A stretch of DNA of 64,000 nucleotides from Cordylochernes scorpioides (taxonomy: Eukaryota > Arthropoda > Arachnida > Pseudoscorpiones > Chernetidae). The position numbers and the translations under genes are program-made. Under the pieces are notes generated by a model. The model saw only the letters and a list, made by a program, of their open reading frames with translations, was not told where the DNA came from and searched no databases. Positions 33,113 through 42,081 of this stretch are shown here, in pieces. Positions within the stretch are counted from its first letter, which is position 1; every line of letters starts with the position of its first letter. The stretch spans positions 54,687,382 through 54,751,381 of the forward strand of contig CP092886.1 in assembly GCA_030710605.1 (NCBI GenBank). Reading direction: 5' to 3'.

Positions 33113-35335
33113 GTCTTAAATTAGGTTGCGGCTGGGAGTCACTTATGAAAAAGTGTAACGCCCGGTAACGTTACGATGAGTCACCGAACGAGAGTGCTGC
33201 GCGCGCAGCGCTAGAGAATTAGGCGCATTGAATCGGCGCATGCTTGTCTCTGTCTTTGTCTTTCTCGAACGTTCTTGGCGTTGGAAAAACAAGAAAGCGT
33301 CATAATACAAGTTCACACGTGTGGTTAAAGTATCGTCAGCTGTGTCTGTAGTGAAAATGTGGAGTGCTTAGATTCGTCATTTACAACAACTACAACAATA
33401 AAGGTAAATAATTGTACACTGATATTTCATTATCGTAAACTATGATTGATTGATTAATTGTTAGATTGACACAAAAGTTGAGAAACTGAGTTTATAGGTT
33501 ATGTCATACTATTGATAAATGTTGATAGTGTTAAGTAAATTATTAGTTTAAAATCAATTAATTAATTAATTATTATTTTACAAATTTTAAATAGTTTCAA
33601 ATTTATTTAGCAAAAATTTGAACCTTCGATCTGAATAAATGTTTTGATTTTCGAATTGATTCTTTAAAATTACAAATATTAAGAAAAAGTGGCAGATATA
33701 AGAAAACTTTATTTAAACTGTGTTGAGCAAGAATTTTAACATCTAATTTAAGTAAATGTTTTAATTTTCAACTTCATCATTTACAATTACAAATTTTATT
33801 TAATTTCAAATTTATTTAGCAAAAATTTGAACCTTCGATCTGAATAAGTGTTTTGATTTTCAAATACCAACGCGGCTGGTGGAGTGGCGATCTATCGTAA
33901 ATTATCATCGACATCTACGGCGGAAGTGTTCCAAGTTGCGATTACAGACGTAACTCGTGTCATTAAAACCAAGGGTGACATGTGCATGACTGAAGTTACT
34001 TGCTTCGCCGCTAATACTAGCTTCAAGTTTATACTCGGTGCTGTATATATTCATCCAGGAGCTAGTATGCAGGATATTGGAATGTTACTATGGCAAGGAC
34101 TCGGTCCGTACATTCACAACAGCCAGTACGTGCCACCGTTCGTGCAAGTTGATTCTAGTATACCGATTCTTCTGTGTGGTGATTTTAACAAAAACGTAAA
34201 GCCTGACAACTCGTTTCTTAATTTCATGAAAAATACGTATAATCTTGATTGCGTATCAAACGTTTCTAAGTCAACTACGTTAAAAGGAACAACTATCGAC
34301 TTGACTTTCGCAAGACACATTACAGCAGAAACACTTCCTTTCATTTCATATTTCTCCTATCATCGTCCTATCCTCAACAAAATCACTCAAATAGGAATTA
34401 GTTAAGTTTAAGTTTACATGTACAATGTTTTAGTAAACAAAATATATTTCTATAGTTAAAATTTGTGCAATTCTTATTTTCATTCAATTCCTTGTTCCTA
34501 TTGTGCAATTTAATTATATTCATATCAATAAATATTCTACCGTTGTCACGTAAAATCTTCGCCCGTAAAACCGACTTTACAGGCAACCATTGTTTTTTTT
34601 TTACAAATAGATAAATTGCCCATTTGCATGCTTTTTTCTATATTTATGTAGATTTATATGTGTATGTATATATTCACTACAGCCATCGGTATCGTTCATA
34701 GTGTCGTTTTTATCTTGCCTGTCGAAGGGCTTTTGCCCGAAAGCTTGCTCTAATTCACCGATAAAAGAAACTCGTCTTCCTTCGCCATGTTTTTTATCGT
34801 CTAAATAATATTGGCTCTCTATTCTTCGCTAATTCACATTAATAATTAATTATAAAAAGAGGTGTTGACAAATAATGTTTGATTATAGTGTTAGGCCCCA
34901 GTGTAAAATATATGAAAAATGATTGAAATAAAAAGGTATAGAGATTAAAATATAAATTAGGGTAATTATATACAGCATTGAAAGCGGAAGAAAATGCGTT
35001 GAATGAGGCTACAGCGAAGAAGCGTGTGTAGTTGAAATGAAATCATAGCAAGAAATCAAAATATTTCAGCGGATAGTAACGATCTCTATGGAAAGGTATG
35101 GCAGTGATGCCGAGAGAGGTTGGGGAGCAAGAGTTTCGATGCATTTTACAAAATTTCAATTTGAAAATCTTAAAATTAAATTTATAATTGAAATTGGAAT
35201 AAAGATCAAAATTGAAAATTAATTAGTGATGCAATTTCGTTTAATCAGGTGAAAATTATTATAAGCATTGTCACATACCTCGACATATTGCATAGCATTG
35301 TTTTGTTTTATATATATTTTTTTATGTTTGCGGCT
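33113..35335 (+). mobile_element. Helentron-like insert with endonuclease module (borders approximate)
   Basis: This block splits LINE-A RT. It has GC-rich hairpins near its left end (33153-33215), a repeated block (33600-33660 and 33800-33862) and one ORF for an endonuclease domain that resembles the one fused to Rep/helicase in Helentrons. Another hairpin (GAAGGGCTTTTGCCCGAA) is at about 34723. No Rep or helicase is present. Classification rests on the endonuclease alone. Confidence 0.55.
33863..34405 (+). CDS. Endonuclease/exonuclease/phosphatase domain, Helentron type
   Basis: The open frame reads AAGGVAIYRK, then FKFILGAVYIHPGAS, PILLCGDFNKNV (catalytic GDFN), TTLKGTTIDLTFAR and ISYFSYHRPIL, where SYHRP takes the place of the usual SDH box. 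It runs to a stop at 34403-34405. This AP-endonuclease-like fold is the C-terminal domain of some Helitron replicases as I know them. The frame has no ATG upstream, so it is probably a late exon or the tail of a longer protein. Confidence 0.72.
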   Translation, partial: NTNAAGGVAIYRKLSSTSTAEVFQVAITDVTRVIKTKGDMCMTEVTCFAANTSFKFILGAVYIHPGASMQDIGMLLWQGLGPYIHNSQYVPPFVQVDSSIPILLCGDFNKNVKPDNSFLNFMKNTYNLDCVSNVSKSTTLKGTTIDLTFARHITAETLPFISYFSYHRPILNKITQIGIS

Positions 35336-35801
35336 TGGGTTGGTGAGATGACATTATTTAGTTCCAGGAAGTAGACAAATCTGTTTAAAATCATTCAAGA
35401 ATCTTGCAAGGTTTCAAAGTTAGAGATATCGGCCTGTAACTGGATGGCTCATTGATGGGTTTCCCGGGCTTTGGGATGGGTATGATATCTGCTGTTTTCC
35501 ATTCATTAGGGAGTTTGCCCAATTCTCATGTGAGGTTGAACAGGTGAAGAAGTCTTTCTCTAGCTGAATTGCCAAAGTTTTTCATCTTATGCCTGTGAAT
35601 TTTATCAGGGCCACACATCTTTTTTGGTTTTATAGAGTATAGTGCATCTTCTAGCTCATGGAGTAGAAAAGGTTCTGAGCGGATGTTTTCCTGTCTATTG
35701 GATTTGCAGTTGTTTATATATCTTCTACAGAGTTTAGCTATGGTCTTACCTTTCTTTTGAAATATAAGGGTTGATGTGGTTTTGTATTCTTCTACAAAAA
35801 T
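35336..35801 (-). pseudogene. LINE-A ORF2, segment 4 (start of RT)
   Basis: Minus strand reads VEEYKTTSTLIFQKKGKTIA, then LLHELEDALYSIKPKKMCGP, then DIIPIPKPGKPINEPSSYRP, the classical opening of LINE RT. The copia-B insertion is at its right edge. Confidence 0.87.
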
Positions 35802-36065
35802 TGTTAGAATTCTTGTTTTCTTCACGATATAACAGCCTCGGAGATAGCAACCAAATAGACTTTATTCAGTAATTCATATATATAGATAAAAGGATAAGTA
35901 AGGAAAAGAAAAACTAGGGTAAAGTTAATTGAACTTATATACACGTGCACCTACGCACTGGTGATTACAACTACAATATTTTCTTTTTACGTGCATGCGC
36001 GCCAAGGTGGGCATCACATGATTTCTTCCCGCTGGTGAAGGTCACGCGATTTCTTCCAGCCAACA
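35802..36065 (-). repeat. copia-B 3' LTR
   Basis: TG...CA ends, about 264 bp, close match to 41346-41604. A purine-rich GCGGAGAGAGTT precedes it on the minus strand. Confidence 0.94.
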
Positions 36066-37969
36066 AACTCTCTCCGCGAAGTGATCTCCTGTAAGTTCAG
36101 GGAACATTTCGCCACTAAGAAGTCCTGAGCGCTTTTCTGGTTTCTCAAAATCATTGGATGAGACCTCTTCGATTTGGGTTCCATAGGTTCTTTACTTTCT
36201 GGAACTTGGGCATCAGTAATGTGACCCTCATCGTGGTTGTCCTCTTCAATTGGTATTGCGTCTTCTTTATCCAATGAAGGCACAGGATTCCCTTCAATTT
36301 CTTGTTGAGTGGCATAGTTGTAGTGTTCGGCTGATGGGAGCGTCTCTCGACTGTTGTCGTCCTTTTGTATAACATTTTCTTTGAAGACACAATCCCGTGA
36401 TTCCGCTACCTTCTTCATCTGAGGTATCCACACTCTGTAGCCGCTGCGTCCTCTGAGTGCATATCCAACAAGGATGCCCTTAACAGCTCGGTCATCCAAT
36501 TTAGATTTCCGTACTTGTCTTGGAACGTGGACAAATACCTGACAGCCAATAGTTCGTAAATGTTTGAGGCTAGGTTTATTCCCTGTCCATAATTCATACG
36601 GTGTACCTTTGCTATTGTGACTGTTAGTCACTCTGTTCCTGATGTAGGCTGCGGTGTAGATCAACTTTGCCCAATAATTCTTTGGCAGACCACTTCCGCA
36701 TATGGTGCTCCTGACAAGGTCTAAGAGTGTCCTATTCATCTTTTCTGCCACACCATTCTGCTCAGGTGTATACGTCATTGTGCGCTCATGCATGATTCCG
36801 ACACTTGCAGAAAATGTCCCATTCTTTTGAACAAAATTCCAAACCATTATTTGTACAGATTCTTTTCAGTTTACGATTGATTTGTTCTTCAGATTCTTGA
36901 ATCCATTCTTTGATTTTTCCTAGAGTTCCGCCTTTGTTTTTGAGGGAAAATACACTCACATATCTTGTGTATTCATCGATGATTGTCAAGGTGTACTTGG
37001 CTCCTCCCCAGCTTACTACATCAAGTGGAGCCATCAAATCCGCATGTACCATGTCCAAGGGCATGATTCCATAATCCTTCCTGTGCGAGTTCCGAGGGAA
37101 TGGTAGACAGTAGGATTTCCCAATCAGGCAGTCCTCACACTTTTCTGGCTTTGTTGGGTTGCAGTCCTCTTACACTTTGGTTCTTGACCATCTCTCCAAT
37201 CATATCTACATTTACATGCATCCACCTTTTGTGCCAGAGGTCCAGTGTAGGTGCTCTCTTGCATTTATGATCATTTTGATCAATCAGTGAAGATGGTGTA
37301 GTTTGGATGTAATATAGTCCACCCAGCTTCTTTCCCACTATTAAGAGTTTGCCTTTCGTGTCCATTATGTGGAAACTACTCTTATTGAAGACAATTTCCT
37401 TTCCGTTTTCTACCATTTGGAGCACCGACAGGACTCCGTGTCATATTTATGGAACATATATGGTGTTCTGGGCAACAAAATTGTTAAAATGACCTCTATG
37501 TTCAATAACATTAGCACTGATTGTGCCAATACCACATGCTTCTATTGAAGAGCCATTTGCAACTGTAATGGTACTCAAGTCGTTGGTACATTCTCTTAGG
37601 TTTTCAAAGTAATTTCTGTTGGAAGTCATGTGATGTGTTGCTCCAGAATCTATTATCCGTGTATTAAGGGTAGTTCCAAACAAGGTTCCACATGTTGCTG
37701 ACATGCTTGCGCCTCTATTTTGGTCAAAACTCTTTGGTTTTTGTTCAAACTTCCCTTTATTTCTACATTCTCTTGCATAATGTCCTTTCTTTCCGCATTT
37801 AAAGCCAATAACCTTTACCTTGAATTGCTTTCCAGTTTCGACGGGCTTCGAAGAAGCATCAGCCAACATGGCATGTGTACTAGTAGTTGGGGAAGAGTGA
37901 CTTCTTTCTGCCTCTGCCAACAATCTGCTTTTGACTGTTGCGGTGATGAAGTCTGATTCAGGCAGGTTA
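36066..37969 (-). pseudogene. copia-B Gag end, protease, integrase; RT absent
   Basis: Minus strand in several frames gives a knuckle with its first Cys replaced by Gly (GFKCGKKGHYAREC), protease IDSGATHHMTSN, GAG-pre-integrase (LWHKRWMHVNVDM) and integrase. The triad is Asp in VHADLMAPL, Asn in CTNNGLEF where Asp is expected, and Glu in EQNGVAEKMNRT. After LRNQKSAQDFLVAKCSLN, the linker that normally leads into RT, the sequence reaches the LTR within about 50 bp. RT and RNase H were deleted. Confidence 0.9.
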
Positions 37970-37979
37970 CAAATACAGT

Positions 37980-38293
37980 AGGGGGTCGGTGGAAGGCTGG
38001 TTAAAACCGTTTGGTTTACGACCACTACGACCCGGGTTCGATCCCTGCATTGGACACTTTTTTTCTGTTAAAAAAAAAAAATGCTCCAATGGCCCCCCGA
38101 TTCTTGCAAAAGTCCAACCCCACCAGCGAGTGCAAGTAACCAAACGGGGCTCTGGCACATTTGTAAGTGCAAAGTCGAACTGCTTTCACATGTGTAGACA
38201 TGTGGTGCGCTTACAGTAAAAAGCAGTCGCTAACTACCCACCATGATTATCATGGCCTGTACCACGTGTACTAGGGATAAGCAAAAAAAAAAA
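37980..38293 (+). repeat. SINE-I, full-length tRNA-derived copy
   Basis: tRNA-like head from 37980 with B box GGTTCGATCCC (38035-38045), a unique body (CCAGCGAGTGCAAGTAACC to TGGCCTGTACCACGTG) and an A-rich tail. Flanked by ACAAATACAGT (37969-37979 and 38294-38304). That duplication includes the first bases of Tigger-2, so the SINE is the younger insertion. Confidence 0.94.
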
Positions 38294-38699
38294 ACAAATA
38301 CAGTCGAACCTCTTTAATTCAACACCCCAAGGGATCGAGCTTTCGGCTGAATTAAAGGAAGTGTTGAATTAAACTTATATAATTAGCTAATCATCTAACT
38401 CGCTAAAATAATATTTTTTATAAATAGCTTTGTAATATAAATTAATGATATTAATTGAAACCATTGTGTGTGTACTTTTTTTATATTTATATTTTCATGA
38501 TTAACTTTTAGTATCTGGGACAAAATGGCAATAATACATATTTTCGAAAAACATAAATAATTACAAATAATATTTTATTCCAATTGAAGAATAGCAGTTG
38601 AAAGGAAATAAGTATGGAAAATAAAAAGAAAATTTTAAAATGTTATTGAAAAAGAATCAAGATCTTTTAAAAAATTATTTTATAGATGTCTGTTTTTTC

Positions 38700-40220
38700 T
38701 CTGAAATCCTATTCAGGATGTATTCCAGATAGTCTATTTTTAAAAGACATGCATGTCTTTATTCCTCAGAAATGTCTTTTAAATAACAAAGAGTTTTTAT
38801 TGTATTAAAGGCATCCACTGCTGCTGCAGGTGTTATTGATTTTTTGTTCAAATCTTTTTCTGTTGACTTTACTTCTTCATCTTCTTCTTTTCCCATTACC
38901 TCCTTTACAATTTCTTCACTGGACTGTTCCACAGCAACTTGCACATCTTTTGCAACTTCCAAGAAGTCAATGTAGTTTACATCAATGGCTTGATGTTGTT
39001 TTAATGCCTTGAAACATGGGTTTATTTCTTCTTCAACAACTTCTTCCATTGCTCCATCCGCCACAAATCCTGAGTGAGAGAAACAATTTTTTATTGTGGA
39101 AGAGCTAATCCCAACCCAGGCAGCCTCTAGCCAGCTAATTACAAAGAGTAAATTTACTTGAGCATTTTTTCTTCCATGCAAGTGAGAAAATTATCATTTC
39201 TACTGTATTGGTCTTTTAGGGCTTTAATGATACCCATATCACAGGGTTGTAATGCATTTGTAGTTAGTGCAGACAAAAATCTTATTTCAATGTTTTGTAA
39301 CCCTTCAGGTATTTGGTGGGCTAGGAAATTATCTAAAACTAATAAATTTTTCTTTCTCTTCTTTTGAATATTCAGCTAATCTGTAAAAATTGCCCCAGTC
39401 ATCCAAGCTTTTTTTATTAAAATGATAATTTGAGGGAATATTCATGCCATGGAAGCATCATGGCATTTCCCAATATAAAGTGAAGGCAGTTTCCACTTCC
39501 ATCCATATTACAGCTTACCAATGCTGTAATTCTCTCTTTAGACTTCTTACCCCCTTCACATTTCTCACCTCTGATAGTCATTGTTTGATTGGGAAAAAGT
39601 TTATAAAATATACTTGTGTCATCTGCATTGAAAATGTGTGCTCAAGGAGCATGAACTCATGGAATTTGTGTAATCTTTACACAAGGGGATAAGAAACAAC
39701 GACAACATTGAAAATGTCCTGTGGGTTATATTATGATGAAATAATCTCACCAAGTGGCTACACTATCCACACTTCTAGCTTCTCCATGAAGTCGTTTAAA
39801 AGCAATGTTCCTTCTGGCCTTAAACTTTTCTTGCCAGCCGTTGCTGGCTTCAAAATTATCTTGACCCATTTTCAAAGCCAACAGTAATGCCTTTTCTTTC
39901 AAGATATTGCCATTTATGGCAAGTTTCATGGAATTTACCTGCCTTATCCACCTAAACAGGGCTTCTTCAATCTCTGGGAATTCCCTGTCACAATCACGTT
40001 TCAAGGTAGAGCTAAAATTAGATTTTAAAAAGGCAGATTTTATGGCAAATTTATTTTTTTAAATTGTGCTAATGGTGGACCGTGGAATATTTCTCTCTCG
40101 GGAAACTTGATTATGTGATTTTCCTTGTTCTATTTCTTCTATAATTTTTGTTTTTTTCACCTAAGTGAGCTGGCCAAGATACTGACCACGTTTTCAATCT
40201 TCTTTGGCAGAACCTGACAT
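38700..40220 (-). pseudogene. Tigger-2 transposase, heavily broken
   Basis: Recognisable pieces include EIEEALFRWIRQVNSMK (39747-40004) and the acidic C-terminus GKEEDEEVKSTEKDLNKKS (38759-39181). More stops and deletions than Tigger-1, and a retroposon insertion at 39638-39705. Confidence 0.88.
39638..39705 (+). repeat. SINE-III fragment (68 bp) in Tigger-2
   Basis: A short 5'-truncated retroposon with the tail GATAAGAAACAACGACAA. Flanked by CATTGAAAATGT (39626-39637 and 39706-39717). Tigger-1 has the empty site. A longer copy is at 46670-46790. Confidence 0.9.
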
Positions 40221-40758
40221 TCTTGCCACACTCATTAATTTAATTAACACAGAAATGGAATATTGAAATAAAATGTTATCATAATCATTGTTGGATCATT
40301 TTATAAAGATTTATTTATTTAAAAAGAAATTATCTATAAATTTTAAAATAGCTAAAATATTACAATGTTAGAAATGAAAAAAAATATATATTAGTTAGCC
40401 CACGATGCCGAAATGCCAGTGTAAAAAAAAAAAAAAAAACAATAACATCCGTGACATTGCGCAACGGCACTGCAAAGTGAAACTTAAACTAACCAGAAAC
40501 CAAAAGTGCGCATGCGCGATCCTATCGGCGTCTGCCGCTCGCCGCCGTCATACCTTTTAGTGGTCAACTTATTTGTAAAATAACCTTCAACTGTCGAAAT
40601 TCAAATTTTAAAATGGTCAAACTATCGGAAGAGTCGTATTATCGATAGTGTCGAATTACGGTTTGTTATTTGATAGGCCCGAGGTCGGGACATTAGAACA
40701 TGGTCGAAATATCACCGAGTGTCGAATTAGCGTATGTCGAATTAACGAGGTTATACTC

Positions 40759-41264
40759 TAGTTGAGACAACTGTGTCCCAATCTTCTGGCAGGCCGCATA
40801 ATAGAATCATGGCCAAGTTACCATCTTCAATCTTATCACCTATCTGGGCTAGTTCGTTTACCAAATAGTTCATTTTACCATGTTCCTTCCATATTGTGGT
40901 TGTGTTGAGTTAACTTTTCACAGTACAACTGCCTTCTTAGTTGCACAATCCGAAACTTTCTGTCTTTAGGTGCATACAACTTTTCCAACTCTTCCCAAAC
41001 CTCTTTGGGAGTATTTAAATGCCTAACGTGCATTTCTTGCACATTGTCAATCCCTAGACAATTTTTGGCGTATGCCTTTGACTGTCGTGACAAGTAAATT
41101 TTCATTTCCATTACATGACTTGGGTCAGGCTTAGCCTCTCCAGGATCTATTAAGCTCCACAATTCATTTTCCATCAAAATTAATTTCCTCTGGAAACTCC
41201 AGCCAGAATAGTTGGCACCATTGTGATTAACAAATTTGCCATTTTTTCCTTTTTTTTCATGCAA
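40759..41264 (-). pseudogene. copia-B Gag, N-terminal part
   Basis: Starts MHEKKGKNGKFVNHNG and holds the copia Gag pattern SGWSFQRKLILMENELW, then VWEELEKLYAPKD. Stop and frame change near 40875; the frame continues toward 40770, where Tigger-2 begins. Confidence 0.87.
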
Positions 41265-41345
41265 AATTTAAAAAAAAATTGATTACTCACGTTTTTAGGG
41301 TTAATCCTTTCCATGTGCAATCAGAGTAGAATCAGTCACATAATC

Positions 41346-41604
41346 TGTTAGAATTCTTGTTTTCTTCACAATATAACAGCCTCAGAGATAGCAACCAAAT
41401 AGACTTTATTCAGTCATTCATATAGATAGAAGGATAACTAAGGAAAAGAAAACTAGGGTAAAGTTAATTGAACTTATATACATGCGCACCTACGCGCTGG
41501 TGATTACAACAACAATGTTTTCTTTTTACGCACATGCGCGCCAAGGTGGGCATCACATGATTTCTTCCTGCTGGCGAAGGTCACACAATTTATTCCGGCC
41601 AACA
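41346..41604 (-). repeat. copia-B 5' LTR
   Basis: About 259 bp, TG...CA ends, differs from the 3' LTR at a number of positions and by small indels, so the insertion is not recent. Confidence 0.94.
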
Positions 41605-41869
41605 AAAATATTTGAGATTTTCTTGTCTTTTAGGGCTATTTTTCCATCTTTTGACCTGAAAGCATTTCTGGTATAATATTTACCGGGTGTATCTATGGAT
41701 TTAAGGAGTTTCCATAGTTTCGAATCATTAGTTGTTGGGTCAAGATTGGAGCATATCTTGATCCATTTATCCTGTTATGCCATATTGCCACTTTATTTCT
41801 GCTGATAGTTTTTTGTATGTGATTTGTGAATTTGTGTTTGATTGCTGAGTGGCTAGGAAATATTATATT
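41605..41869 (-). pseudogene. LINE-A ORF2, segment 3 (linker before RT)
   Basis: Minus strand reads FPSHSAIKHKFTNHIQKT and KVAIWHNRINGS, then decays toward KISNIF at the copia-B border. It joins 44910-45118 when gypsy-B is removed. Confidence 0.82.
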
Positions 41870-41874
41870 ATTTC

Positions 41875-41998
41875 TGTGCTGAGAACATGTAAGAAAACAT
41901 GTAAGTATGTTTTCCCACGTGACGCAGCGGAGCGTGGCCTTGGCTGCACGGGTGAGTCAGTTGTTATTTTGAACTCTGTATGAACGGACATTAAAACA
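41875..41998 (+). repeat. gypsy-B 5' LTR (124 bp)
   Basis: Starts TGTGCTGAGAACATG, ends GACATTAAAACA. No difference seen from the 3' LTR. Confidence 0.96.
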
Positions 41999-42014
41999 TG
42001 GTGGCAGCGATAAC
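41999..42014 (+). other. gypsy-B primer binding site
   Basis: TGGTGGCAGCGATAAC directly follows the LTR. gypsy-A uses the same TGGTGGCAGCG core, so both probably use the same tRNA, which I do not identify. Confidence 0.75.
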
Positions 42015-42081
42015 TGGATAAAATACGAACCCGAATATTGCAAAATATCGATTTTTTGCGTACCTTGGAAGATAATTCAAC

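Larger units (their letters stand above)
38301..40758 (-). mobile_element. Tigger-2 inserted in copia-B gag
   Basis: Left repeat CAGTCGAACCTCTTTAATTC at 38301, right repeat at 40758 slightly mutated, TA flanks. It aligns with Tigger-1 throughout. The copia gag reading resumes on both sides. Confidence 0.92.
35802..41604 (-). mobile_element. copia-B, copia LTR element lacking RT, with nested Tigger and SINE
   Basis: LTRs are 35802-36065 and 41346-41604. The target duplication AAAAT is at 35797-35801 and 41605-41609. Gag (41264 downward), zinc knuckle, protease motif, GAG-pre-integrase and integrase are found, but integrase runs into the 3' LTR without RT or RNase H. Tigger-2 (38301-40758) splits gag and SINE-I sits at the Tigger border. 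Confidence 0.93.
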
